A DNA stretch of 64,000 bases from Algoriphagus iocasae (GCF_014206875.1 NZ_JACIJO010000001.1:992001-1056000), one strand, 5' to 3'. Shown: positions 10,177 to 20,054, numbered from the stretch's first letter. The notes: a model not told the origin generated them from the sequence alone. Numbers and translations are program-made.

Positions 10177-10982
10177 ATATATCCGAAGCTTACATGATTT
10201 GTAGAACCAAGAGGGTTATTTTGACCAAGTCCATAATCAAATCGAAATTTCCCAGGGTTAAGACCAAACCCAAAAAATAGTTTTGATGGATTACTATTTA
10301 TTCCTGTCCTAAGGAATATCCACTCTTTTAATCCGTATTCTAATCCAAGTTTAATATTAGGAGCATAAGAAATGTCTTTTTCAGCTTCCAAATGCACTTG
10401 CAAACTGGAGGTGGGAAAGTAGGAAAGACCCATTGAAATCAAAGTGGATAAATGGTCGCTGGAGGCTTTGCTGATTTTAGCGCGATTGATATTTGAAAAA
10501 GCTCCTCCTATTTGAAGTTTAGGGCCTAAATCAGCCACTCCACCAAGGCTCAGCAGAAAAGAATTTCCGGTACCAAAATCCTGAATTTGGGTCTGAAACC
10601 AATCTACTTTCACTCCAAAACTGGCTATTCCTAGTTTTTGGGAAAAGCCCAATCCTAGCATTTGTTGGTTGAATAACTTTCCACCAAATCGAGTCAAACC
10701 AACTCCAAACGTACCAATATCAGTCTTTATCCCTGCAGCTATTCCAGTTGTGCTTAGTTCTTTGAGTCCATATCTGGTATCCACTCCCAAGGAAATCTGA
10801 GAACTTTTTATTCTATCTAATCCACCGATATTATTGAAAATAGCCCAGGCATCTTGGAGATTAACCTTAAGATTTCCCATACTTTGACTCTTAGCCCCAT
10901 GGGCTTGGGTTAGTGGATCTGTTTGGGCTTTAGAGGAAATGCTAAACCAAACAAAGAAGCCTAAAAAAATCAATCGCTTCAT
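10167..10982 (-). CDS. PorV/PorQ-like outer-membrane protein
   Basis: A 271-residue protein with a signal peptide ending in SSKAQ. The mature part carries the phrase ARGAKSQSMGN-like (here AHGAKSQSMGNLKVNLQDAWAIFNN), which is typical of PorV/PorQ-family barrels in Bacteroidota, where an early segment packs a helix inside the barrel. The remainder alternates strand-forming sequence with glycine turns and ends in an aromatic residue pattern (VSFGYIWD). PorV and PorQ serve type IX secretion in related organisms, but this paralog could have another role. It is coupled by overlap to the helix-hairpin-helix barrel gene. Confidence 0.7.
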   Translation of the reverse strand: MKRLIFLGFFVWFSISSKAQTDPLTQAHGAKSQSMGNLKVNLQDAWAIFNNIGGLDRIKSSQISLGVDTRYGLKELSTTGIAAGIKTDIGTFGVGLTRFGGKLFNQQMLGLGFSQKLGIASFGVKVDWFQTQIQDFGTGNSFLLSLGGVADLGPKLQIGGAFSNINRAKISKASSDHLSTLISMGLSYFPTSSLQVHLEAEKDISYAPNIKLGLEYGLKEWIFLRTGINSNPSKLFFGFGLNPGKFRFDYGLGQNNPLGSTNHVSFGYIWD

Positions 10983-11057
10983 TTCGATAAAAATATAAAT
11001 GAACTATTAATTTAAATAAAATTCATTTAAATAGGTATGCGACTGACTAAGAAATTT

Positions 11058-12521
11058 TTAGAATGGGGCTTTGAAGTTGAAGAAGAAGTTTCCTTCTCTG
11101 GAATTATTTAGAGAGTATTCAAATCTCAGGACGGAATCATAAAACCCTACCAAATCAAGTCCCAAGCCATATCCTATCAGATATTTATTGGCTAATCTGG
11201 AATTTGATGGTATTTCATTTCGGTCTTTTACAAAACCATGATCAAAGTTGGCACTCAAATAAAGTCGGATAGGAATGGTGCTAAATTGTTCTAACTGAAC
11301 TGCTCTGGAAATATCAAAATCACGGTCAAAAAACTTCCACCTGAAACTGTTTTTATGAACATACAGCTGTTGGCCTTCTATCACATTTAGTTCGTATCCC
11401 CTGATAAAATTAGGACTATACCCAATTCCCCTCACTAATGTGTAAGGTTGTTGTGCACTTAAAAACCAGTTGGCAGTAAGACCGGTATTAAAGTTGAATT
11501 TGTCATTGAATTTGAAATATTTATTTGCCGTCAAATTCACCTCTACCTCGTCCAGCTCATCTGTAAAGAAAATGCCGTATTTAGTAGCTGTTAGTACCAA
11601 TAATTCTCCGTCCGTGGCATAAGCAACATTATCTCTGCGATCATGTCTGAAACTGTATGTCATGTAGAGGTATCGAAGTGTATTTGTCCCGTGTTGAAAA
11701 TAATTTGGATTCTCATCCAAAATCAGAGGACTGATCCAAGTATGGTTAAAACCTAAAGTGACAAAATGGAAGTTGTAAAAACTCCTTCTGTAGGTATATC
11801 TAAGCGCTGCGGCAATATTCTTCCGAAGCACATCTTCTTCTGGAGAAGTATAAAATACCTGACGGTTATTTTCAGATTTGATGGCTAGGGTTTTGTTATT
11901 ATAGAAAGTGAATTGGGCAGCCAAACCATGTTTTTGTTTCTTATCGATGTAAGGTTTACTATATTGGATATCCAAAGCCTTCGTAAATCCTAATTGCCCT
12001 GCAAATCTCAGTTTTTCGTTTCTTCCTGCCACATTACTATGGCTGAGACGAAGACCGTAATTCACTCTGGAAAAGTCTCTTCCTTGGTTAGTCCACCATT
12101 CCGCAAAGTTTCTATCAGCCAATTGGAAAATTAAAGAGGGGAGAATATACCAGCGTTCTTTCACAGAAATCACTACTTCTACCTCATCTTCTCCCGTAAT
12201 CAAAGGAGTGATTTCAACTTCAGTAAAGAGACGAAGGTTGTAAATTTTCTTTTGGTCAGCCTGGATGATCTCCATGAAAGTCTCCCAATCGTAATAATAA
12301 TCTGTGGTAAAATCCAGCTCTCTAAGGATGATACTCTTTTTCGTTTTCTCATTTCCTATAATAAAAATGTTGTTCACTTTTACCTTTTCAGGTGTACCGG
12401 AATTTGCAGGACTAAAAGCTGTGTCAACTTGTGCAAATGCACTGTTTAACCCAATACCTAAAAAGCTAAGGCAAAAGGAAAGCAATAGAAGCGAAAGGAT
12501 ATTTTTTATCTTAAATGACAA
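11058..12521 (-). CDS. BamA/TamA family outer-membrane protein with one POTRA domain
   Basis: 487 residues. After a signal peptide (ending near NSAFAQ), residues about 48-135 form a single POTRA-like domain (VNNIFIIGNEKTKKSIILREL...). A C-terminal beta-barrel of the bacterial surface antigen type follows, ending in Phe (NFFFNFKAPF). True BamA carries five POTRA domains, so this is a short paralog of the family rather than BamA itself. It may insert or export specific lipids or proteins at the outer membrane. It is divergent from yidD, with only 56 bp between the start codons. Confidence 0.85.
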   Translation of the reverse strand: MSFKIKNILSLLLLSFCLSFLGIGLNSAFAQVDTAFSPANSGTPEKVKVNNIFIIGNEKTKKSIILRELDFTTDYYYDWETFMEIIQADQKKIYNLRLFTEVEITPLITGEDEVEVVISVKERWYILPSLIFQLADRNFAEWWTNQGRDFSRVNYGLRLSHSNVAGRNEKLRFAGQLGFTKALDIQYSKPYIDKKQKHGLAAQFTFYNNKTLAIKSENNRQVFYTSPEEDVLRKNIAAALRYTYRRSFYNFHFVTLGFNHTWISPLILDENPNYFQHGTNTLRYLYMTYSFRHDRRDNVAYATDGELLVLTATKYGIFFTDELDEVEVNLTANKYFKFNDKFNFNTGLTANWFLSAQQPYTLVRGIGYSPNFIRGYELNVIEGQQLYVHKNSFRWKFFDRDFDISRAVQLEQFSTIPIRLYLSANFDHGFVKDRNEIPSNSRLANKYLIGYGLGLDLVGFYDSVLRFEYSLNNSREGNFFFNFKAPF

Positions 12522-12577
12522 GAGGGAATTCTGATTGAGTAATTTTGGTTAGAGAGACAAATCCAACAGGTTGGTTT

Positions 12578-12805
12578 ATGACATTTAGGACATTAATTCG
12601 AAAGATAGCCATATTTCCCGTTTTGGTATACCAATACACCATTTCTCCGCTTTTTCCGGCAAGTTGCCGTTATACACCGACCTGCAGTCAATATACGAAA
12701 GAAGCTATCTTAAAGCATGGAGTAATCAAAGGAGGATGGCTTGGGATAAAGAGAATTATCAGCTGTAATCCATGGGGAGGCCATGGACATGATCCTGTAC
12801 CTTAA
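12578..12805 (+). CDS. yidD: Membrane protein insertion efficiency factor YidD
   Basis: A 75-residue protein of the YidD (DUF37) family. The signature is fully present: [20 protein letters not shown] and the C-terminal [12 protein letters not shown], with the conserved cysteines. The ATG at 12578 is chosen over an upstream TTG because it gives the usual N-terminus. YidD assists YidC-dependent insertion of inner-membrane proteins. The gene converges on lgt, with one base between the stop codons. Confidence 0.95.
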   Translation: MTFRTLIRKIAIFPVLVYQYTISPLFPASCRYTPTCSQYTKEAILKHGVIKGGWLGIKRIISCNPWGGHGHDPVP

Positions 12806-12806
12806 G

Positions 12807-13904
12807 TTATTCCGGTTTTAACCCATTTCTTAATGCTCTAATCACCAAGAATACACCGGCAATTACCAAAGGAATACTCAATATTTGTCCCATGTTCAAT
12901 ACCATTGATTCCTCAAATTCCACTTGAACAGCTTTGAAATACTCCCAAAGAAAGCGCATTCCGAAAACAGAGATTAGAAATAGTCCGAGCAATATTCCAT
13001 CCGGCAATCTTGATTGATATTTATACCAAATCCCAAAGAGGATTAAGAAAATCACCAAATATGACAGGGATTCGTAAATCTGAGTAGGATGTTTGGTCCT
13101 TCCAAATGTTTTAATGGTCGCAAGATAATGGTCGCCTTTGTCTGAAATAGTTAAATCCAAAGCAGGTTCTATAGGTTCTGCCAAGTATTCTCTCGAAGAG
13201 CTAAATTGGGTTAAGGCATATTTTACATCCCTTCTCAGGGTGGACTCTAAATCCTCGATTGAAAAGCCTCCTTTTCCTATCACTATATCAAAGTTTACTG
13301 GTACAATTCCATTGTTTTGAAGCTCGGAGCTACGGTCTTCAGGGGCATAAGCATTTATAGATTCGATAGGCATTCTGAGGGTTTTCAAAATGTCTTCAGT
13401 ATCCCAAGCATATACAAAACCATAATCTGTCCCAGTGTCTTTACCTCCGATTTCAGAATTCATCAAATTTCCAAATCGGATCAAAGCACCTGTCATTGCT
13501 GTCACGATAACTATTCTGTCTACCACCCATAAGTAACTTTGTCCAGGCGTTCGTTTGGCATAAAGCCAAAGCGCAAATAGGATCGCAATTGCTGCTCCAT
13601 GACTTGCCAAGCCACCTTCCCAGACTTTCAGGATTTCTATAGGATTGCCCAAATATTTTTCTGGCTCATAAAAAAGCACATGGCCCAACCTCGCACCGAT
13701 TATGGTAGCCAAAACCATGTAAATCGTCAATTTATCCACTAGCTCAGGATTTTGACCTTCCTTTTTGAAGAAGTAAACCATGAATTGCTGGGAAATGATA
13801 AACCCCAAAGCAAATAGTAAGCTGTACCATCTAAGTCTTTCAAACCCGGCAAAAACTGCAGGATTTGGATCCCAGACAACGTAATTCAGCAATGATTCAA
13901 GCAT
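12807..13904 (-). CDS. lgt: Prolipoprotein diacylglyceryl transferase
   Basis: A 365-residue inner-membrane enzyme that transfers diacylglyceryl from phosphatidylglycerol to the lipobox cysteine of prolipoproteins, the first step of lipoprotein maturation. The Lgt signature EGGLASHGAAI and the later RTKHPTQIYES are both visible, and hydrophobic segments surround them. Compared with E. coli Lgt (291 residues) there is an insertion of roughly 80 residues between GNLMNSEIGG and the HPTQIYE region. A longer periplasmic loop here is usual in Bacteroidota. Given the many lipoproteins in this window the enzyme is central. It lies 2 bp after nadE on the same strand. Confidence 0.95.
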   Translation of the reverse strand: MLESLLNYVVWDPNPAVFAGFERLRWYSLLFALGFIISQQFMVYFFKKEGQNPELVDKLTIYMVLATIIGARLGHVLFYEPEKYLGNPIEILKVWEGGLASHGAAIAILFALWLYAKRTPGQSYLWVVDRIVIVTAMTGALIRFGNLMNSEIGGKDTGTDYGFVYAWDTEDILKTLRMPIESINAYAPEDRSSELQNNGIVPVNFDIVIGKGGFSIEDLESTLRRDVKYALTQFSSSREYLAEPIEPALDLTISDKGDHYLATIKTFGRTKHPTQIYESLSYLVIFLILFGIWYKYQSRLPDGILLGLFLISVFGMRFLWEYFKAVQVEFEESMVLNMGQILSIPLVIAGVFLVIRALRNGLKPE

Positions 13905-13906
13905 AG

Positions 13907-15748
13907 TTATAAGTGGTCTAATAGTTCAAGTTCTTCTGCAAACCCACCCGACAAGATTGGAAATCTGTACCAGGTTTTTGGGTCCACATTAAATTCATCT
14001 AAATGGAAAGAAGGGGCTAGACGCTCTCTTTTCCACTGATTTCGCGACCAAAGTCTAAAGAATTTTTTAATGTATTCTTTTAAAACTTCAGGGGCTATTT
14101 CTAATTCATCTTGTAGGATCAAGAAAATATCCATCGGGGACCGTTTATCCCTGATCGCCAATTTTTCAATTTCCACGATGACAGAATAAGGCATCAAATC
14201 CTTCTCATCTGTCTGGGTTTTTTCCAAAGGTCTCAATTCAGCAGTTGGCTGCAACGAATTCACCAATTTTAATCCAGGCTGATCCAGATTTTTTTCTGCC
14301 CAAGATAGCCATTGCAGGATAAAGTATTTATCAACAGCAGCAATCGGTGAAATACTTCCACTGGTGTCTCCATCCATGGTTGCATATCCAACATCCCCTT
14401 CACTTCGGTTTGAAGTAGAAAGCAATAAGGCATTATTGATATTGGCCAGCATCCAGATTATTGGAGATCGGGTTCTTGCCTGGATATTTTGGAGTGTGAT
14501 ATCGTCTTTTTCCCAGGTCAATTTCCTACCGATTGCTTGTTCGATTTTGCGTGTATAAGAGCTGACTTCCTCTTCAATTTGCCAATGATAAAAGACTGCT
14601 CCTATGCTTTCAGCTAAAGTTTTTGCGGAATTAAACGTGTCTTCTGAAGAGTTTTTCGTGCCTTGATAGGCAGTCGTCAACAATTTGCCGACCATATATT
14701 TTGCAACATCTTCTACTTCTTTTGGAGGCAAAGGAAAATTGATCTTTTTGCAGAAAAGCACAATCCCTAATTCAGAAATACCCCTTTTGACCATTTCTGA
14801 AACAAGAATCGCAATGGTGGAAGAATCTGCTCCACCGCTAAGGGAAAGGACAAAACCTTTGCTTTTGCTTTTTCTCAAATAATCAAAAAGAGCAAGCGAA
14901 CCAGCTTGTACAAATTCTTTTTCCTTTTCTAGAATTGGAGCTATTTCCTGCTCTTTTTCTTCCAGCCAAAAACTCTTGACTTGGAAATCTTCAAAAGAAA
15001 GAAGTTGGTTTCTGGAAAGTATTTTTCCGGATTTTCCAAGCATGATTTCCCCGTCGAAAATCATTCTCCCAGCTTCATTTCCCAGTAGGTTTGCATAGCA
15101 ATAATAACAATCAAAAATGCGACTGCTATCGGAAATCAACTCATAGCGTTCTTTGGTTTTGCCCATGGCAAAATGACTAGCACTAGGATTAAAAATGAGG
15201 TCAACTTTTCTATCTGCAAGCCGATATCCTGGTCTTATTGGGCCTCTCCAAGCGTCTTCGCAGATTTCAAAACCGTATTTCCATCCTTTATGCTCAAAGA
15301 TTTGATCTCCTAGTGGATAATTTTTTCCTTCAAATTCAAATTGAATAACCTCGTGAGCTTGCCAAGGGGTAAACCATCTAAATTCATAATGGACTCCATC
15401 GATTGCCATGTATTGTTTAGCGACAAAACCCAGCAATTTTGCATTTTCGATGACCGCAACGCAATTGTAAACTTTATCTTGAATTCGAACGGGCAAGCCG
15501 ACTGCAACAGTGATATTTTCACATTCTGGGATTACTTTCCCCAATTGCTCCAGTGCTTTTTTTGGAAACCAATAACTCAAAAATAAATCTTCGCTGCCAT
15601 ATCCGGTGATTGCCAACTCAGGTAAGCAAAGAATTTCAGCTTCCTCAGCCCTAGCTTCCCTAATAGCGCGGATAATCCGATCCAAATTCCCACTCCAATC
15701 CAAAGGAGTTTGATTGACGGTGGCAGCAGCAATTTTTATTGGAGACAT
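13907..15748 (-). CDS. nadE: Glutamine-dependent NAD(+) synthetase
   Basis: 613 residues in two domains. The N-terminal nitrilase-type glutaminase has the catalytic Glu in CLPELAITGYG and the Cys in FEICEDAWR. The C-terminal synthetase domain has the ATP-pyrophosphatase P-loop SLSGGADSS at about residue 304 and DGDTSGSISPIAAVDK. It amidates deamido-NAD to NAD using glutamine, the last step of NAD synthesis. Length matches long-form NadE. It sits between rnc and lgt on the same strand with short gaps, so it is likely part of the acpP-fabF-rnc-nadE-lgt transcription unit. Confidence 0.96.
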   Translation of the reverse strand: MSPIKIAAATVNQTPLDWSGNLDRIIRAIREARAEEAEILCLPELAITGYGSEDLFLSYWFPKKALEQLGKVIPECENITVAVGLPVRIQDKVYNCVAVIENAKLLGFVAKQYMAIDGVHYEFRWFTPWQAHEVIQFEFEGKNYPLGDQIFEHKGWKYGFEICEDAWRGPIRPGYRLADRKVDLIFNPSASHFAMGKTKERYELISDSSRIFDCYYCYANLLGNEAGRMIFDGEIMLGKSGKILSRNQLLSFEDFQVKSFWLEEKEQEIAPILEKEKEFVQAGSLALFDYLRKSKSKGFVLSLSGGADSSTIAILVSEMVKRGISELGIVLFCKKINFPLPPKEVEDVAKYMVGKLLTTAYQGTKNSSEDTFNSAKTLAESIGAVFYHWQIEEEVSSYTRKIEQAIGRKLTWEKDDITLQNIQARTRSPIIWMLANINNALLLSTSNRSEGDVGYATMDGDTSGSISPIAAVDKYFILQWLSWAEKNLDQPGLKLVNSLQPTAELRPLEKTQTDEKDLMPYSVIVEIEKLAIRDKRSPMDIFLILQDELEIAPEVLKEYIKKFFRLWSRNQWKRERLAPSFHLDEFNVDPKTWYRFPILSGGFAEELELLDHL

Positions 15749-15780
15749 GATAAATTCAAAATTGAAGGTAAAATACGCTT

Positions 15781-16521
15781 CTATTGGGTGATCTTCAGCA
15801 AGTCACAAGCATTTTTTGATGCTTCTTGTTCTGCTTTTTTCTTTGTACTCCCTTTTCCTTGGGAGGTTTCCTCTCCATCGATTTCTAAAGCGACAATAAA
15901 TTCTTTGAAGCGTTGATTTCCATGTACATGAAGAACTTTATACTCAATGGATTTATTTTCTTTCTGCGACCATTCGATGATTTTACTTTTGTAATTGGTC
16001 ACCGTAGCGATCATTCCCTCCAAGTCAAAATGGAGCAATATCCTTTTAAGGATAAATTTTTTAGTGAAATGATAGCCTTTGTCTAGGTAAATAGCTCCTA
16101 GAAATGCCTCTAAAACATCTCCGTATAAGGATTTATTTCCAATGAAATTTCGATCTCCGATTTCTAAATTGAGTACATTTTTCAACCCGATTTTAATTCC
16201 GGTCGAATTTAAAGACTCCCGATTAACAAGCTTGGACCGGGTTTCTGTCAGGAATCCCTCATCCCGATAAGGGTATTTTTGGAAAAGATATTCAGCAATC
16301 ACTGCTCCCAAAATTGCATCTCCCAGAAACTCCAATCTTTCGTTGGAAATTTTAAAGCCTTTCATCGTTTCCTCAGCGATTCCGGAAGGAGTGAGTGCAA
16401 GTTTGTAAAGTGCAATGTTAAAAGGCCTGCTGCCCATCATCACTTTGATGGAGGCAGCAAGCCTTTTGTCTTTTTTGCTAAAGAAGAGAGTGTTGATTCC
16501 GAGTCTCTGAATAAGTTTCAA
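15781..16521 (-). CDS. rnc: Ribonuclease III
   Basis: RNase III, a double-stranded RNA endonuclease for rRNA processing. The catalytic signature NERLEFLGDAILG is present, followed by a second acidic cluster (GDVLEAFLGAIYLD) and a C-terminal dsRNA-binding domain (about the last 70 residues, ending with KKKAEQEASKNAC). A longer frame begins with ATG at 16578 inside fabF, but its extra 19 residues do not look like RNase III. The TTG at 16519-16521, seven bases after the fabF stop, gives a typical N-terminus (LKLIQRLG...) and 246 residues, so I prefer it. The order acpP-fabF-rnc is conserved in many bacteria. Confidence 0.93.
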   Translation of the reverse strand: MKLIQRLGINTLFFSKKDKRLAASIKVMMGSRPFNIALYKLALTPSGIAEETMKGFKISNERLEFLGDAILGAVIAEYLFQKYPYRDEGFLTETRSKLVNRESLNSTGIKIGLKNVLNLEIGDRNFIGNKSLYGDVLEAFLGAIYLDKGYHFTKKFILKRILLHFDLEGMIATVTNYKSKIIEWSQKENKSIEYKVLHVHGNQRFKEFIVALEIDGEETSQGKGSTKKKAEQEASKNACDLLKITQ

Positions 16522-16528
16522 GTTCGGT

Positions 16529-17779
16529 TTAATTATATTTCTTGAAAATGACGGAGCAGTTATGACCGCCAAATCCAAAAGTATTGCTCAAAGCGTAATT
16601 TATTTCTCTCTTTTGGGCTGTATTGAAAGTTAAATTCAATCCTGGATCAAAGCTTTCGTCATCTGTGAAATGATTGATCGTCGGAGGAACAATTCCATTT
16701 TTAATCGCTAGGATTGAAGCAATCGCTTCAATAGCTCCCGCAGCACCCAGCAAGTGTCCAGTCATGGACTTGGTACTGCTGATATTCAATTTATAAGCAT
16801 GCTCACCGAAAACTTTTCCGATGGCTTTCGTTTCTCCTACATCACCTAGTGGGGTAGAAGTACCATGCACATTGATGTAATCGATTGCTTCTGGCTGAAG
16901 GTTAGCATCTTCGAGTGCGATTTTCATCACATTACTTGCACCTAAACCATCTGGATGAGGGGCAGTGATATGATAAGCATCGGCAGTCATTCCACCACCA
17001 ACTAATTCAGCATAGATTTTTGCTCCTCTAGCTTTTGCATGTTCATATTCTTCAAGAATAAGAGCTCCGGCACCTTCACCTAAAACAAATCCATCTCTGT
17101 CTTTATCAAAAGGTCTTGAAGCAGTTTCCGGAGAATCATTTCTCTGAGAAAGCGCTTTCATGGCATTGAAACCACCTATTCCTGCCTCGGTCACTGCAGC
17201 CTCGGAACCTCCAGAGATGAAGATATCAGCTTTACCAAGTCGGATATAATTGAATGCATCAATCAATGCATTAGTAGCAGAAGCACAAGCAGAAACAGTA
17301 ACAAAGTTTGGTCCTCTAAAACCATATTTGATGGAAATAAATCCAGCACTGATATCTGCAATCATCTTTGGAATAAAGAATGGATTGAAGCGAGGAGTGC
17401 CATCACCGTTGGCAAAATCTGTCACTTCATCCTGAAAAGTCTTTAATCCGCCAATTCCTGAACCCCAAATTACACCTGCACGTGACTTGTCGATGGCTTC
17501 TAAATCGAAACCAGCGTCATTCATGGCCTCTTCTACAGAGATCATTGCATACTGGGTAAAAGGATCCATCTTTCGGGCCTCTTTTCTGTCAATGAACTGT
17601 TCGATATCAAGATTTTTGACTTCGCAGGCAAATTGAGTTTTGAATAGAGAGGCGTCGAACCGGGTGATCGGCGCAGCACCGCTCACCCCATTAATCAATC
17701 CGGTCCAGAATTCTTCTGCCGTATTGCCTATTGGGGTGAGGGCACCAATACCTGTTACAACAACTCTTTTTAAATTCAT
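16529..17779 (-). CDS. fabF: Beta-ketoacyl-ACP synthase II
   Basis: A 416-residue condensing enzyme of fatty acid synthesis that extends acyl-ACP with malonyl-ACP. The nucleophile Cys lies in VSACASATNAL, and the two active-site histidines are in NVHGTSTPLGD and STKSMTGHLLGAAGA. The C-terminal glycine-rich NTFGFGGHN is intact. The length is normal for FabF. It follows acpP by 19 bp and precedes rnc by 7 bp, so these three genes are very likely co-transcribed. Confidence 0.97.
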   Translation of the reverse strand: MNLKRVVVTGIGALTPIGNTAEEFWTGLINGVSGAAPITRFDASLFKTQFACEVKNLDIEQFIDRKEARKMDPFTQYAMISVEEAMNDAGFDLEAIDKSRAGVIWGSGIGGLKTFQDEVTDFANGDGTPRFNPFFIPKMIADISAGFISIKYGFRGPNFVTVSACASATNALIDAFNYIRLGKADIFISGGSEAAVTEAGIGGFNAMKALSQRNDSPETASRPFDKDRDGFVLGEGAGALILEEYEHAKARGAKIYAELVGGGMTADAYHITAPHPDGLGASNVMKIALEDANLQPEAIDYINVHGTSTPLGDVGETKAIGKVFGEHAYKLNISSTKSMTGHLLGAAGAIEAIASILAIKNGIVPPTINHFTDDESFDPGLNLTFNTAQKREINYALSNTFGFGGHNCSVIFKKYN

Positions 17780-17798
17780 AAAATGAATTTATGGGTTA

Positions 17799-18035
17799 TT
17801 ATTTAACGTTAGCCTCTAAGTAAGTGACAGCCTGTCCTACCGTACCGATTTGCTCAGCCTGATCATCAGGAATCGAGATATTGAATTCTTTTTCGAACTC
17901 CATGATCAATTCTACGGTGTCCAGAGAGTCAGCTCCAAGGTCATTGGTGAAGCTCGCTTCTAAAGTCACTTCAGACTCTTCTACGCCAAGTTTGTCAACA
18001 ATGATGGCTTTTACTTTTTGTGCAATTTCAGACAT
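17799..18035 (-). CDS. acpP: Acyl carrier protein
   Basis: A 78-residue acidic protein with the phosphopantetheine attachment site [10 protein letters not shown], where Ser is the modified residue. It carries growing acyl chains for fatty acid synthesis, and the ketosynthase gene fabF follows 19 bp downstream. The whole length matches the family. A candidate Bacteroidota-type promoter lies upstream. Confidence 0.97.
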   Translation of the reverse strand: MSEIAQKVKAIIVDKLGVEESEVTLEASFTNDLGADSLDTVELIMEFEKEFNISIPDDQAEQIGTVGQAVTYLEANVK

Positions 18036-18065
18036 TTTGTGATCAGTTTAGTTAATAACACTTCG

Positions 18066-18097
18066 CAAAGAAATATATTTAATACCTAATTGGCAAA
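18066..18097 (-). promoter_or_regulatory. Candidate Bacteroidota promoter for acpP
   Basis: On the minus strand, TTTG (complement of 18094-18097) is followed after 20 bp by TTTCTTTG (complement of 18066-18073). This matches the Bacteroidota sigma consensus TTTG-N19-21-TAnnTTTG at 11 of 12 defined or free positions. The predicted start of transcription would be about 25 bp upstream of the acpP ATG. Read from sequence only. Confidence 0.45.
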
Positions 18098-18187
18098 GAA
18101 ATGGCTCAAGTAAATTTTATTATAAATCACTCCCCTGTTTGGTTGGATTTAAATTTTTAACTTTGGCACTATCTATTTTCTTCCTCA

Positions 18188-18616
18188 ATGAAGAAGGCAA
18201 AATTACTAATTGAACATACTTACGATTTTGAGCTTCTAGGCCTTCAATCCCCTGTAAAGGATTATAAAATGGCTTGGCTGATCAATCGTGACCTGGATAT
18301 AAACTTGGTAAAAAAAGAGGATCTTGAATTAGAGTTTCTAACTTCGCCTAGTCTGAAAATATCACAATATTTCCTTTCTTTACCGCATGGATATATTCAG
18401 CTTTTGAAAAATAAAGCTTTAAATAATGAACATCAAGTCACCTATCTTATTCCTGAGCTGAAGTTTATGGATTATTTCCTTTTGGTCCAAGATGATACCT
18501 TTCAGACGAGTATTCATACCTTTGTAGACCAATTGGCAAAAAATTCATTCGTACAAAACATTGTCAAACTGGATATTTCCAAATTAAAATCAAAAGAGAA
18601 CCTATTAACTTATTAA
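18188..18616 (+). CDS. IPExxxVDY family protein
   Basis: A 142-residue protein of a Bacteroidota family named after a central motif, seen here as IPELKFMDYFLLV at about residues 88-100. It has no signal peptide or membrane segment. In this lineage the family is commonly found immediately before pyruvate kinase, as here: pyk starts 7 bp after the stop, so the pair is an operon. The molecular function is not known; the placement suggests a link with glycolysis, which is inference. Confidence 0.88.
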   Translation: MKKAKLLIEHTYDFELLGLQSPVKDYKMAWLINRDLDINLVKKEDLELEFLTSPSLKISQYFLSLPHGYIQLLKNKALNNEHQVTYLIPELKFMDYFLLVQDDTFQTSIHTFVDQLAKNSFVQNIVKLDISKLKSKENLLTY

Positions 18617-18623
18617 TGTTCCA

Positions 18624-20054
18624 ATGAGCTATACTCAATTTAACAAGACTAAAATTCTTGCAACAATCGGCCCTGCTTCCAATAACTATGAAACAATCTC
18701 AAATCTTGCTGCTGCAGGAGCTAATGTTTTTCGACTGAATTTTTCGCATGGTAGTCACGATATTCACAAAGAAGTAATCGACATCATCCGTAAGGTTAAT
18801 AAAGTAAAGAACTTGAACCTCGGGATTCTTCAGGATCTTCAGGGTCCAAAAATCAGAGTGGGTGAGGTAGAGAATAATGGAGTGGAGATCAAACCAGGAG
18901 AAAAAATCACGATTACCAATGATCCTGTAATTGGTACCAGCAGCCTGGTAAGTACTGTTTATCAGAACCTTCCTCAAGATGTAGTCACAGGAGATAGAAT
19001 TTTGATTGACGATGGTAACTTAGAAGTAGTGGTGAATGATACAGATGGTAAAAACGTAAACTGTACTGTGATCCATGGTGGAATTCTGAAATCCAGAAAA
19101 GGTATCAATCTTCCAAATACCAAGGTAAGTGCTCCTTCCCTGACTGAGAAAGATATCGAAGACCTTCAATTTGGATTGTCTCAGGAAGTGGATTGGATCG
19201 CTCTTTCTTTTGTGAGATCTGCCGAAGATATTCTTGACCTTCGTGAGCGAATTGAAGCAAAAGGAAAAGTTTGTAAGATCGTTGCAAAAATTGAAAAACC
19301 AGAAGCTCTGGAAAATATCGATTCAATCATCGCTGCTACGGATGCTATTATGGTTGCCCGTGGTGACCTAGGAGTGGAAGTTCCAATGGAAATCGTTCCT
19401 CTTTGGCAGAAAAAAATTGTTGAGAAATGTAAACTGGCATGTAAGCCGGTAATCATTGCTACTCAGATGATGGAGAGCATGATTGTGAATCCTAGACCAA
19501 CCAGAGCAGAAACCAATGACGTGGCAAATGCTGTCTTGGATGGTGCTGATGCGGTAATGCTTTCTGCAGAAACTGCTTCTGGAAAATACCCTGTCAATGC
19601 AGTGAAAGCAATGAGTAGCATCATCGGTTATTTAGAAGCTAATGCGGAGATCTACCATAATCTTTACAAAATCCCAGAGGATGACGAAACTTTCCTAAGC
19701 AATAACTTGATTTTGATGGCTTCCAGACTTTCAAGAAATGTGAAGGCAAAAGCGATTGTAGGAATTACCTCTTCTGGATTTACAGGTTTTAGAATTGCTT
19801 CACACAGACCTTTGGCCAACATTTTTGTCTTCACAAGCAAGAAAAGTTTGATCACACAAATGTCCTTGGTTTGGGGTGTGAGAGCATATTATTACGACAA
19901 AGTAGTTTCCACTGATGCAACTTTTGAAGACATTGAAAATATGCTAAAAGCTGATGATCACGTGAATTCTGAAGATATCATTATCAACACTGCGAGTATG
20001 CCTTTGAAAGGAGAGGGTAGAACCAATATGTTGAAAATTCACGTAGTGAAGTAA
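18624..20054 (+). CDS. pyk: Pyruvate kinase
   Basis: 476 residues, the standard length. The N-terminal KILATIGPASNN and FRLNFSHG, the Lys-containing signature in KIVAKIEKPEALENID, and the metal/substrate loop MVARGDLGVEVP are present, followed by TQMMESM. It converts phosphoenolpyruvate and ADP to pyruvate and ATP in the cytoplasm. The C-terminal allosteric domain (about 350-476) is complete. It is co-transcribed with the IPExxxVDY gene and ends at a clear terminator. Confidence 0.97.
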   Translation: MSYTQFNKTKILATIGPASNNYETISNLAAAGANVFRLNFSHGSHDIHKEVIDIIRKVNKVKNLNLGILQDLQGPKIRVGEVENNGVEIKPGEKITITNDPVIGTSSLVSTVYQNLPQDVVTGDRILIDDGNLEVVVNDTDGKNVNCTVIHGGILKSRKGINLPNTKVSAPSLTEKDIEDLQFGLSQEVDWIALSFVRSAEDILDLRERIEAKGKVCKIVAKIEKPEALENIDSIIAATDAIMVARGDLGVEVPMEIVPLWQKKIVEKCKLACKPVIIATQMMESMIVNPRPTRAETNDVANAVLDGADAVMLSAETASGKYPVNAVKAMSSIIGYLEANAEIYHNLYKIPEDDETFLSNNLILMASRLSRNVKAKAIVGITSSGFTGFRIASHRPLANIFVFTSKKSLITQMSLVWGVRAYYYDKVVSTDATFEDIENMLKADDHVNSEDIIINTASMPLKGEGRTNMLKIHVVK

